From NCBI GenBank assembly GCA_025464025.1, contig JAODBP010000191.1, positions 1 through 21,788 on the forward strand: a DNA stretch of 21,788 nt, written 5' to 3'. The notes beneath the pieces are model-generated. The model was not told where the DNA came from, ran no database searches, and saw only the letters and a program-made list of their open reading frames with translations. Each line of letters opens with the position of its first letter. The stretch's first letter is position 1. Source of the DNA: Actinomycetes bacterium. Its GTDB lineage: Bacteria; Actinomycetota; Acidimicrobiia; Acidimicrobiales; CADCSY01. Made by a program: the position numbers and the translations under genes. Positions 1 to 9,347 of the stretch are shown piece by piece.

Positions 1-1340
1 TCGAGCCCGGCACCGAGACGGGCGACGTGGTCACCGTCGCCGGCCGCCTCATGCTGCGTCGGGTCCAGGGCAAGCTCGCCTTCGGCACCCTCCAGGACGG
101 CAGCGGCCGCATCCAGCTGTTCGGCCAGGCGGCCAGCACCCCTGACTTCGACGGCTTCTCGGGCCTGTCGCTGGGCGACTGGATCGGTGTCACCGGCCAG
201 GTCATGACCACCCGCCGGGGCGAGCTGTCGATCTCGGTCGACGAGTGGGTCGTGCTGGCCGAGGCCCGGCGGCCGTTCCCCGACAAGTGGCACGGCATCA
301 GCGACCCCGACACCCGCTACCGCCAGCGCTACGTCGACCTGTGGGTCTCGGAGGAGGCCCAGGCCCTGCGCACCCGCAGCCGCATCATCAGCCTCACCCG
401 GCGGTGGCTGGAGGACCGCGGCTGCATCGAGGTGGAGACGCCGACGTTCCACCCCATCCCCGGCGGCGCCGCGGCCAAGCCGTTCGTCACCCACCACAAC
501 GCCCTCGACATGGACCTCTACCTGCGCATCGCGCCGGAGCTGTACCTGAAGCGGCTCGTGGTCGGCGGCTTCGAGAAGGTGTTCGAGCTGGCCCGGGTCT
601 TCCGCAACGAGGGCCTGTCGCCCCGGCACAACCCCGAGTTCACGATGCTCGAGCTGTACCAGGCGTACGCCGACTACGGCGACATGATGCAGCTCACCGA
701 GGAGCTCGTCTCGTACCTGGCCCAGGAGGTGCTCGGCACCACGGTGCTGGAGTACGACGGCAAGGAGCTCGACCTCACTGCGCCGTGGCGGCGGGCCTCG
801 ATGACCGACCTCATCGAGGAGCACGCCGGCGTGCGGGTCGACGTGCGCATGCCGATCGACGAGCTGCAGCGCATCTGCGACGAGCACGGCGTCCCGATGA
901 AGGACGGGTGGGGCCCCGGCAAGCTCATGCTCGAGCTGTACGAGAAGACCACCGAGTCGAACCTCTGGGGGCCGGTGTTCGTCACCGACTACCCCAAGGA
1001 GGTCTCGCCGCTGGCCCGCGACCACCGCGAGCTGCCGGACATGGTCGAGCGGTTCGAGGCCATCGTCGCCGGGCGCGAGCTGATGAACGCCTTCTCCGAG
1101 CTGGTCGACCCGGCCGAGCAGCGGGCCCGGTTCGAGGACCAGGCGCGGGCCGCGGCCGCGGGCGACGAGGAGGCCATGGGCGTCGACGACGACTACGTCC
1201 GCGCCCTCGAGTACGGGCTGCCGCCGACCGGCGGCCTCGGCATCGGCATCGACCGCCTGGTCATGCTGCTGACCGGCATGACCACGATCCGCGACGTCAT
1301 CCTCTTCCCGACGTTGCGGCCTGAGCAGGGGGACGTATGA
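1..1340 (+). CDS. lysS: Lysyl-tRNA synthetase, class II (5'-truncated by window edge)
   Basis: Charges tRNA-Lys with lysine in the cytoplasm. The frame is open from base 3 with no start before the left edge, so about 50-60 N-terminal residues are missing; the GTG at 27 lies inside the OB-fold and is not the true start. The visible order is the anticodon-binding OB-fold (VAGRLMLRRVQGKLAFGTLQD), then class II motif 1 (RTRSRIISLTRRWLEDRG), motif 2 (FRNEGLSPRHNPEFTMLELY) and motif 3 (GLGIGIDRLVMLLTG) near the C-terminus. The LysRS-type MNAF segment before motif 3 is present. Its stop overlaps the next gene's start (ATGA, 1337-1340), so the SDR is probably cotranscribed. Family assignment is secure. 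Confidence 0.96.
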   Translation, partial: EPGTETGDVVTVAGRLMLRRVQGKLAFGTLQDGSGRIQLFGQAASTPDFDGFSGLSLGDWIGVTGQVMTTRRGELSISVDEWVVLAEARRPFPDKWHGISDPDTRYRQRYVDLWVSEEAQALRTRSRIISLTRRWLEDRGCIEVETPTFHPIPGGAAAKPFVTHHNALDMDLYLRIAPELYLKRLVVGGFEKVFELARVFRNEGLSPRHNPEFTMLELYQAYADYGDMMQLTEELVSYLAQEVLGTTVLEYDGKELDLTAPWRRASMTDLIEEHAGVRVDVRMPIDELQRICDEHGVPMKDGWGPGKLMLELYEKTTESNLWGPVFVTDYPKEVSPLARDHRELPDMVERFEAIVAGRELMNAFSELVDPAEQRARFEDQARAAAAGDEEAMGVDDDYVRALEYGLPPTGGLGIGIDRLVMLLTGMTTIRDVILFPTLRPEQGDV

Positions 1341-2071
1341 ACAGGTTCGAGGGACGACGGGTGCTGGTGACGGGGGCGGCGTCGGGCATCGGTGAGGCCA
1401 CCGCCGTGCGGCTGCACGAGGAGGGCGCCGAGGTGGTCGCCGCCGACGTGTCGCCGGTGACGATCACCGGCGACCGCATCACGGCCGTCACGCTCGACGT
1501 GTCGAACGAGGCCCAGGTGAACGAGGTCGTCGGCGGGCTCGACCCCCTCGACGTGCTGATCAACGCGGCGGGCATCCTCCGAGCCGGTCACACCCACGAG
1601 TTCTCGCTCGAGGGGTGGAACCAGATCATCGGCATCAACCTGACCGGCACGTTCCTCGTGTGCCGGGCCGCCCTGCCCGCCCTGTGTGCGAGCGGCCACG
1701 GCGTGATCTGCAACTTCAGCTCGACGGCGGCCCGCTTCGCCCACCCCTACATGGCGGCATACGCCGCGTCGAAGGGCGGCATCGACGCCTTCACCCACAC
1801 GCTGTCGGCGGAGTACTCGAAGTCGGGCCTGCGGGCGTTCAACGTGCAGCCCGGCGGCATCGAGTCGGGCATCACCGCCACCACCGGCGGCATGCTCCCG
1901 ACCGACACCGACTGGTCGCTGTTCGCCAAGACGTCGCCGGTGCTCCAGCCCAACGCGTCGGGCTTCGCCGGCCCCGAGGCCATCGCCGGCGTCATCGCCA
2001 GCCTCGCCTCGGACGACGGCAAGTGGGTCACCGGCACCGACATCCGCATCGACGGCGGCGCCCACGGCTGA
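1337..2071 (+). CDS. SDR family NAD(P)-dependent oxidoreductase
   Basis: A classical short-chain dehydrogenase/reductase of 244 residues. It shows the N-terminal cofactor motif TGAASGIG (about residues 12-19), an acidic residue after the second strand (VVAADVS), which suggests NAD(H) preference, the NAAG motif, a catalytic Ser (NFSSTAA) and the Y-x-x-x-K pair in AYAASKGG. The C-terminus has the usual GTDIRIDGG. The ATG overlaps the lysS stop by four bases, so it is translationally coupled to lysS, although no functional link is evident. The substrate cannot be predicted; fabG-like or sterol/alcohol dehydrogenases are alternatives. Confidence 0.92.
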   Translation: MNRFEGRRVLVTGAASGIGEATAVRLHEEGAEVVAADVSPVTITGDRITAVTLDVSNEAQVNEVVGGLDPLDVLINAAGILRAGHTHEFSLEGWNQIIGINLTGTFLVCRAALPALCASGHGVICNFSSTAARFAHPYMAAYAASKGGIDAFTHTLSAEYSKSGLRAFNVQPGGIESGITATTGGMLPTDTDWSLFAKTSPVLQPNASGFAGPEAIAGVIASLASDDGKWVTGTDIRIDGGAHG

Positions 2072-2076
2072 GTGAG

Positions 2077-2607
2077 GTGCTGTTCGAGAAGCGGCTCCAG
2101 GACGGACTGATCGACGGGTCGATCACCGTCGCCCTCCGTCGCTGGAAGAAGCCGCAGGCGCTGCCGGGTCGCCAGTACCGGTCGCCCGTCGGGATGGTCG
2201 CCTGCGCCGCGGTCGAGGTCGTCGACGCCATCGACGAGGCGACGGCGCAGGCGGCCGGGTTCCCATCGGTCGAGGTCGCGCTGGCCGACCTGCCGGGGGA
2301 CGGGCCGATCACGGTGCTGACCCTGCGCCTCGTCGACGACCCGGACCCGCGCGATGTGCTGTCGCACGACACCCACATCGCCGACCCGGAGAAGCTGAAG
2401 AAGCAGGTGGCTCGCTACCGCGCGCACTTCGAGCTGATCGCCGAGCACCCCGGTCGGCGGGCGCCCGACCTGGCCGAGATGCTCGGCATGGAGACGCTGA
2501 TCTTCAAGCGCGAGGTCCGGCGGTTGAAGGAGCTGGGGCTGACGCACTCGCTGCGGGTGGGCTATCGGCTGTCGCCCCGGGGCGAGGCGTTCCGGGCGCT
2601 TCCGTAG
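2077..2607 (+). CDS. ASCH/PUA-like domain protein with C-terminal winged helix
   Basis: A 176-residue protein. The N-terminal part (LFEKRLQDGLIDGSITVALR, then a hydrophobic strand after a PGRQYRSPVG turn) matches the ASCH/PUA-like pattern of a short ligand or RNA-binding beta barrel. The last 60 residues (PDLAEMLGMETLIFKREVRRLKELGLTHSL...GYRLSPRG) look like a winged helix-turn-helix. Similar conserved hypothetical proteins are known in actinobacteria, without a firm function. I chose the GTG at 2077, five bases after the SDR stop, because the conserved sequence begins there; the frame is open far upstream, but only antisense to sense inside the SDR gene. It probably sits in the lysS-SDR operon. 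Confidence 0.78.
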   Translation: MLFEKRLQDGLIDGSITVALRRWKKPQALPGRQYRSPVGMVACAAVEVVDAIDEATAQAAGFPSVEVALADLPGDGPITVLTLRLVDDPDPRDVLSHDTHIADPEKLKKQVARYRAHFELIAEHPGRRAPDLAEMLGMETLIFKREVRRLKELGLTHSLRVGYRLSPRGEAFRALP

Positions 2608-2622
2608 GGGCGCAGGTCGGGG

Positions 2623-2635
2623 GCGGCTTCGCCGC
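2623..2635 (+). terminator. Weak hairpin after the ASCH-wHTH gene
   Basis: GCGGC-TTC-GCCGC forms a 5-bp stem 15 bases after the stop, with no T run. It could end the lysS operon, but short G+C hairpins are common by chance at this base composition. The rest of the 130-bp gap up to 2737 holds only the putative promoter of the next gene. Confidence 0.25.
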
Positions 2636-2723
2636 ACACCGAGACCGCTTCGGGGCGATGCCGGGATCAGGTCGGCCTGAGGCACTGACTTCTCCTTTTG
2701 GGTGCCGCGTCTGCCCGTCGCCC

Positions 2724-2729
2724 TAACGT
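2724..2729 (+). promoter_or_regulatory. Putative -10 box of LLM oxidoreductase gene (leaderless type)
   Basis: TAACGT fits TANNNT and ends 8 nt before the ATG at 2738, placing transcription start at or next to the start codon. No good -35 is visible. The box lies in a near-palindrome CCTAACGTCAGG (one mismatched pair). Confidence 0.5.
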
Positions 2730-2737
2730 CAGGCCCC

Positions 2738-3619
2738 ATGCGCATCGGGACGGTCGTGGACGCGAAGGACCTCGACTCGGCGGTGGCCGGGGTCAAGGCG
2801 GCGGCCGACGAGGGGTTCGCGTCGGCCTGGTTCACCCAGATGTTCAGCTTCGACGCCGTCACGGTCTGCACCGTGGCCGGCCGGGAGGTGCCGGGCATCG
2901 AGCTGGGCACGGCGGTGGTGCCGACGTTCCCCCGGCACCCGGTGGCGCTGGCCATGCAGGCGGTCACCGCCTCGCTGGCATCGGGCGGACGCTTCGCCCT
3001 CGGCATCGGCCTCTCCCACCAGATGGTGATCGAGGGGATGCTCGGGATGTCCTACGAGAAGCCGGCCCGTCACATGCGCGAGTACCTCGAGGTCCTCGTC
3101 CCGCTCCTGCGGGAGGGCAAGGTCGACCACGACGGCGACGTCTACAAGGTCCATGCGCCGGTCGACTCGATGGGCGCCCCGCCTCCGCCCGTGCTGGTCG
3201 CCGCCCTCGGCCCGGCGATGCTGCGGGTCACTGGGGAGCTGGCCGACGGCACGATCACCTGGATGACGGGCCCGAAGACGCTGGCCGACCACATCGTCCC
3301 GTCGCTCACCAAGGCGGCGGGCGGCCGTGACGTGCGGGTCGTCGCCGCCCTGCGCACCTGCGTCACCGACGATCCCGACGACGCCCGTGAGCGCACCGGT
3401 CAGGCCATCGCCTTCTACGGCCACCTCCCGAGCTACCGGGCCATGCTCGACCGCGAGGGCGCAGCCGAGCCCAAGGACGTGTCGATCATCGGCGACGAGG
3501 AGCACGTGGCCGCGACGGTGCGGGGCCTGGCCGACATCGGGGTCACCGACTTCGTGGCCGTGCCGGCCGGCACGCCGGAGGAGCTGGCTCGGACCCGGAA
3601 GCTCCTCACCAGCCTCTGA
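2738..3619 (+). CDS. LLM-class (probably F420-dependent) oxidoreductase
   Basis: A bacterial luciferase-like TIM-barrel oxidoreductase of 293 residues. The sequence MRIGTVVDAKDLDSA...GFASAWFTQMFSFDA, ELGTAVVPTFPRHPVALA, SGGRFALGIGLSHQ and EKPARHMREYLEVL is typical of the actinobacterial F420-dependent LLM subfamily of the MSMEG_4879 type (recalled, not searched). I chose the ATG at 2738 over the GTG at 2702 because homology begins with MRIG and a -10 box stands just before it. The next gene is a split-barrel flavin/F420-binding protein, a frequent partner. The substrate is unknown; FMN use instead of F420 is possible. Confidence 0.88.
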   Translation: MRIGTVVDAKDLDSAVAGVKAAADEGFASAWFTQMFSFDAVTVCTVAGREVPGIELGTAVVPTFPRHPVALAMQAVTASLASGGRFALGIGLSHQMVIEGMLGMSYEKPARHMREYLEVLVPLLREGKVDHDGDVYKVHAPVDSMGAPPPPVLVAALGPAMLRVTGELADGTITWMTGPKTLADHIVPSLTKAAGGRDVRVVAALRTCVTDDPDDARERTGQAIAFYGHLPSYRAMLDREGAAEPKDVSIIGDEEHVAATVRGLADIGVTDFVAVPAGTPEELARTRKLLTSL

Positions 3620-3655
3620 TCGATGAGTTCCGGCCGGCGCTGAGGTCACCATCGC

Positions 3656-4186
3656 ATGGAAGCCAAGAACCTCGCCGACCTCTACGAGCTGCCGCTCCTC
3701 GACTGGGCGCCGATCGCCGCCCGGCTCGACGCCGGCTACTCGATGGCCCCCGGCACCGGCGGCCCCGACCGACACTCGTGCTGGCTCGCCACCATCGATG
3801 ACGACGGGAGCCCGCACGTCACTGGCGTCGGTGCCCAGTGGGTCGACGGTGCCTTCTGGTTCGAGACCGGGGCGACGACCCGCAAGGGCCGGAACCTGGC
3901 CCGTGACCCCCGCTGCACGCTGAGCCTGGCCACGAACGAGTTCGACCTCGTCGTCGAAGGCGAGGCCCACGTGGTGGAGGACCCGGCCGCCGTGGCCCGC
4001 CTGGCCCAGGAGTGGGCCGACGGCGGCTGGCCGTGCCGGGTCGACGACACCGGCACCGCCCTGACCGCCGAGTTCAGCGCGCCGTCGGCCGGGCCGCCGC
4101 CGTGGAAGGTGTACCGCCTCACGCCGAGGAGCGCGACGGCGCTGGCGACGGTCGAGCCGGGCGGCGCGACCCGCTGGACGTTCTGA
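3656..4186 (+). CDS. Pyridoxamine 5'-phosphate oxidase-like split-barrel protein
   Basis: A 176-residue FMN/F420-binding split beta-barrel protein. SCWLATIDDDGSPHVTGVGAQWVDGAFWFETGATTRKGRNLARDPRCTLSL is the characteristic core, with strands contacting the flavin or deazaflavin and the K-x-R-N-L segment typical of the fold. The C-terminal GPPPWKVYRLTPRSATAL is also usual for the group. It lies 36 bases after the LLM oxidoreductase on the same strand and is likely cotranscribed, suggesting a shared redox substrate (inference). Members include F420-dependent reductases and general stress proteins, so a specific function cannot be given. Confidence 0.85.
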   Translation: MEAKNLADLYELPLLDWAPIAARLDAGYSMAPGTGGPDRHSCWLATIDDDGSPHVTGVGAQWVDGAFWFETGATTRKGRNLARDPRCTLSLATNEFDLVVEGEAHVVEDPAAVARLAQEWADGGWPCRVDDTGTALTAEFSAPSAGPPPWKVYRLTPRSATALATVEPGGATRWTF

Positions 4187-4187
4187 T

Positions 4188-4205
4188 CTCTGACTAAGGT
4201 CAGAG
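4188..4205 (+). promoter_or_regulatory. Perfect 18-bp palindrome over the MarR-GNAT promoter (putative operator)
   Basis: CTCTGAC-TAAG-GTCAGAG is a perfect 7-bp inverted repeat with a 4-bp centre, starting two bases after the preceding stop. TAAGGT inside it (4195-4200) fits a TANNNT -10 box. Size and position match MarR-family operators that act by autorepression. It lacks a T run and is not very G+C rich, so a terminator is less likely. Confidence 0.6.
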
Positions 4206-4242
4206 GATCGAAGACGTCGCTGCCGTCCGCCGGTTCAACCGG

Positions 4243-5112
4243 GTGGTCACGCAGCGGGTCGGCGCGCTCGACGACCGGTACCTCGGTCGCGACCGGCCGC
4301 TCGGCGAGGACCGCGTGCTGTGGGAGATCGGCGGGGGTTGCGACGTCCGCCTGCTGCGCACCCGGCTCGACCTCGACTCCGGCTACCTGAGCCGCCTGCT
4401 CCGCTCGCTCGAGGCGGAGGGGCTGGTCGCCGTCGGCCCGGCCGAGGACCGGCGGGTGCGAATCGCCCGTCTGACCGCCAAGGGCCGACGGGAGCGCACC
4501 GTGCTCGACCGGCGCAGCGACGAGCTGGCGTCGTCGTTCCTCGACCCGCTCAACCCGGCCCAGCGCGAGCGCCTGGTGGCCGCCATGGCCGAGGTCGAGC
4601 GCCTGCTCACCGCCGGCCTGGTCGAGATCGCCCCGGTGGACCCCGACCTTCCGGTCGCCCGGCACTGCCTGGCCGCCTACGCCGCCGAGCTCGACGGCCG
4701 GTTCGACGCCGGCTTCGACCCGGGGCGGAGCATCTCGGCCGCGCCCGACGACCTCCGGCCGCCGAACGGACTCCTGCTCGTGGCCACGCTCCGGTCCGAG
4801 CCGGTGGGCTGCGGCGCCCTGAAGTTCCACGGTCGGCGGCCCACCGAGCTGAAGCGCATGTGGGTCGACCCGTCGGCCCGGGGCCTCGGTGTGGGCCGTC
4901 GCCTCCTCGCCGCCCTGGAGGCCCGCGCCGCCGAGGCACCGAGCCGGGTCCTCCACCTGGAGACGAACCGGTCGCTCGCCGAAGCCATCGCCCTCTACCG
5001 GTCCGCCGGCTGGACCGAGGTCGCCCCGTTCAACGACGAGCCCTACGCCCACCACTGGTTCGAGAAGCGCCTGCCGGTTCGTCAGACCAGGCGGCGGAAG
5101 AGCTCGGGGTAG
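4243..5112 (+). CDS. MarR-family regulator fused to GNAT N-acetyltransferase
   Basis: A 289-residue fusion. Residues 1-140 form a MarR winged helix (VLWEIGGGCDVRLLRTRLDLDSGYLSRLLRSLEAEGLV, then the wing EDRRVRIARLTAKGR). Residues 150-280 are a GNAT acetyltransferase with LKRMWVDPSARGLGVGRRLLAALE, where RGLGVG is the acetyl-CoA loop, and the late motif ETNRSLAEAIALYRSAGW. The first usable start is GTG 4243, but the reading upstream to 4207 (IEDVAAVRRFNR) looks like the normal N-terminus of this family, and the codon there is ATC. The true start may be 4207 or the base may be wrong. A perfect palindrome lies just upstream, suggesting autoregulation. Its 3' end overlaps the convergent gene by 31 bp. 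Confidence 0.88.
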   Translation: MVTQRVGALDDRYLGRDRPLGEDRVLWEIGGGCDVRLLRTRLDLDSGYLSRLLRSLEAEGLVAVGPAEDRRVRIARLTAKGRRERTVLDRRSDELASSFLDPLNPAQRERLVAAMAEVERLLTAGLVEIAPVDPDLPVARHCLAAYAAELDGRFDAGFDPGRSISAAPDDLRPPNGLLLVATLRSEPVGCGALKFHGRRPTELKRMWVDPSARGLGVGRRLLAALEARAAEAPSRVLHLETNRSLAEAIALYRSAGWTEVAPFNDEPYAHHWFEKRLPVRQTRRRKSSG

Positions 5113-5618
5113 TCGAGGACCAGGCCGTGCTCGTCGACCTCGAGCTCGGCGGTGAAGCCGGACTCGTCCTCGTAGCGCCACCGGCCCTCGGCCAGGTGGG
5201 TGTAGCGCTGGCGCTCGGGCGTGATGGCGAGCGTCTCGTGGTCGATCCGTGCGACGAGGACGTCGGCGGAGTCGCCCACCTCGATGCGGTGGCGCCGGAT
5301 CGGGAGCGTGTTGGTGAACGGCGTGGCGGCCAGGTCGACGGCGGTGCACCCGGCGAGCTCGGGCCGGATGGCGCCGTTGACCTCGCCCCAGCGGCCCTGC
5401 TCGTCGACGCCGAGCCAGAGGTCGGGCTCCGGGAGGTCGCGGAACAGCAGGAACTGCCGGAGCCGCCACCGCTCGTCGAGCCGGACGACGTAGTGGATGC
5501 CGGGACCGGTCACCACGCCGTCGGCCGTCCACCCGCCGGTCTCGAAGCCGAGGGTGAGCAGTTCGTGGCCCGAGCCGTCCCAGCCCGACCACTCCGCCGT
5601 GGTCTCGTGGTCTCGCAC
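5082..5618 (-). CDS. Putative glycolipid-binding domain protein (DUF1089 type)
   Basis: A 178-residue protein resembling the PF06475 'putative glycolipid-binding' family: IHYVVRLDERWRLRQFLLF, a Trp-rich strand (WLGVDEQGRWGEVNGAI), then LAGCTAVDLAATPFTNTLPIRR, QRYTHLAEGRWRYEDESGFTAELEVDEHGLVLDYPELF. No signal peptide or membrane segment is seen. The GTG at 5618 overlaps the polyprenyl synthase stop by one base (TAGTG), and homology begins right after it. Coupling to a prenyl diphosphate synthase hints at a lipid-linked role, but the biochemical function of the family is unproven. Confidence 0.78.
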   Translation of the reverse strand: MRDHETTAEWSGWDGSGHELLTLGFETGGWTADGVVTGPGIHYVVRLDERWRLRQFLLFRDLPEPDLWLGVDEQGRWGEVNGAIRPELAGCTAVDLAATPFTNTLPIRRHRIEVGDSADVLVARIDHETLAITPERQRYTHLAEGRWRYEDESGFTAELEVDEHGLVLDYPELFRRLV

Positions 5619-6604
5619 TACGAGGGGATGGAGTCGACCAGCCCGAGCGCGGCGGCCGCCAGGGCCTCGGCCGGGGCCGATGCCGGCAGCGACGCCAGGG
5701 CAGCGACGGCCTGGTCGCCGTAGGTCCGGGCCACGGCCACGGCCTCGTCGACCGCGCCACCGGCCTTCACCAGCTTGCGGGCCCGCTCGATCTCGATGTC
5801 CTCGGTGAGGGGCCGGCCCAGCAGCTCGCGCAGCTCGGCCGCGGCGTCGTCGCCGACGGCCAGGGCCCGGATCACGGGCAGGGTGTAGACGCCCTCGGCC
5901 ATGTCGTGGCCGGACGGCTTCCCCAGCTGCTCCTCGGTGGCGACCACGTCGAGCACGTCGTCGACCACCTGGAAGGCCATGCCGTAGGCGTGCCCGTAGG
6001 CGGTGACGGCCTCGATGGCGGGCCGGTCGAGGCCGCCGACGATCCCGCCGATGCGGCAGGCGGCGGCGAAGAGGGAGGCGGTCTTGCCGGCGATGGAGGC
6101 GGCGTAGGCCTCCTCGGTGCGGCCGACGTCGAAGACGGTCTGGAGCTCGCGGACCTGGCCCTCGCAGAGGCGGCCGATGGTGGCGGCCAGCAGCCCGGCC
6201 ACCTCGGTGCCCAGCCCGGCGGCGATCTCCGAGGCCTTGGCCAGCAGGTAGTCGCCCGACAGGATCGCCCGGAGGTTCCCGAACCGGGCGTTCACGGACT
6301 CGACGCCCCGGCGGGTCTCGGCCTCGTCCATGACGTCGTCGTGGTAGAGCGAGCCGACCTGGACCAGCTCGACCGACACGCCGCCCAGCACGACCTCGTC
6401 GGTGACGGGCAGGCCCTGCACGCAGGCGCCCACGGCCACGGCGAGGGCCGGGCGGAGCCGCTTGCCGCCGGCCTGGATGAGGTGGCCGGCCAGCTCGGTG
6501 AGGTGCGGGTCGTCGGCCTGGACCGACTGGCTGAGGGCGGTCTCGACCCGCACGAGCTCGTCGCCCATGCCGGGCAGCGCAAGCAGCGGGGAGGGCGACA
6601 CCAT
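5618..6604 (-). CDS. Polyprenyl diphosphate synthase (trans, long-chain type)
   Basis: A 328-residue trans-isoprenyl diphosphate synthase that extends allylic diphosphates with isopentenyl diphosphate. Both Asp-rich motifs are intact: DDVMD at residues 89-93 and DDVLD at 215-219; GGKRLRPAL (46-54) binds the homoallylic substrate. The residues 4 and 5 positions before the first motif are Ser and Gly, which by the chain-length rule suggests a long product, such as a menaquinone side chain (inference). I chose the ATG at 6604, since homology starts there and a TACCGT -10 box precedes it by 9 nt. The glycolipid-binding gene follows with a one-base overlap. Precursors would come from the pathway that includes ispD and ispF in this window. 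Confidence 0.92.
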   Translation of the reverse strand: MVSPSPLLALPGMGDELVRVETALSQSVQADDPHLTELAGHLIQAGGKRLRPALAVAVGACVQGLPVTDEVVLGGVSVELVQVGSLYHDDVMDEAETRRGVESVNARFGNLRAILSGDYLLAKASEIAAGLGTEVAGLLAATIGRLCEGQVRELQTVFDVGRTEEAYAASIAGKTASLFAAACRIGGIVGGLDRPAIEAVTAYGHAYGMAFQVVDDVLDVVATEEQLGKPSGHDMAEGVYTLPVIRALAVGDDAAAELRELLGRPLTEDIEIERARKLVKAGGAVDEAVAVARTYGDQAVAALASLPASAPAEALAAAALGLVDSIPS

Positions 6605-6613
6605 CGCCCGAGA

Positions 6614-6642
6614 ACGGTAGTGGGTCGGGGACCTCATGCCAG
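6614..6642 (-). promoter_or_regulatory. Promoter of polyprenyl synthase operon (leaderless type)
   Basis: Read on the minus strand: -35 CTGGCA (6642-6637, 4 of 6 matches to TTGACA), a 17-nt spacer, and -10 TACCGT (6619-6614), 9 nt before the ATG at 6604. This is the best-formed promoter in the window. Confidence 0.6.
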
Positions 6643-6668
6643 CAGCCGCGCTGCCGATGCGGGAGAAA

Positions 6669-6700
6669 GACCCCGCCCTGCGTGCAGAACGGGCGGGGTC
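6669..6700. repeat. Perfect 10-bp inverted repeat between polyprenyl synthase and clpC promoters
   Basis: GACCCCGCCC (6669-6678) and GGGCGGGGTC (6691-6700) are exact reverse complements separated by 12 nt. The repeat ends two bases before the putative clpC -10 box and covers its -35 region. It could be an operator or a strong hairpin. It does not resemble the HspR (HAIR) or CtsR sites as I know them. Confidence 0.6.
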
Positions 6701-6702
6701 GG

Positions 6703-6708
6703 TACACT
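6703..6708 (+). promoter_or_regulatory. Putative -10 box of clpC
   Basis: TACACT fits TANNNT 38 nt before the TTG start, leaving room for a short leader that carries the ribosome site AAAGGGG (6732-6738). The -35 region is not convincing and overlaps the inverted repeat at 6669-6700. Confidence 0.4.
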
Positions 6709-6746
6709 CGCCGTACGAATCGCCCAGCCTGAAAGGGGCGGACCCC

Positions 6747-9251
<2,505 letters not shown>

Positions 9252-9274
9252 GCCGAGCTCACCAGGACGAAGCC

Positions 9275-9302
9275 CGAGGCCCCCGCTCCGGCGGGGGCCT
9301 CG
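9275..9302 (+). terminator. Hairpin terminator after clpC
   Basis: A perfect 12-bp stem (CGAGGCCCCCGC / GCGGGGGCCTCG) with loop TCCG, 23 bases after the clpC stop. The following T content is poor, as is common for actinobacterial terminators. Confidence 0.8.
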
Positions 9303-9347
9303 TCGCGTCTGGCAGCCTGTGGCCTCGCGATCGACTGGGGGGCCGAC

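Noticed and set aside
2721..2732. Near-palindrome CCTAACGTCAGG sharing TAACGT with the palindrome at 10656
   Set aside because: The shared bases are explained by the -10 box, and one pair is mismatched; not enough for a common operator.
3736..5760. Long minus-strand frame covering the PNPOx-like and MarR-GNAT genes
   Set aside because: Arg/Pro/Gly-rich shadow of plus-strand genes; the real minus-strand genes here use other frames and end at 5082.
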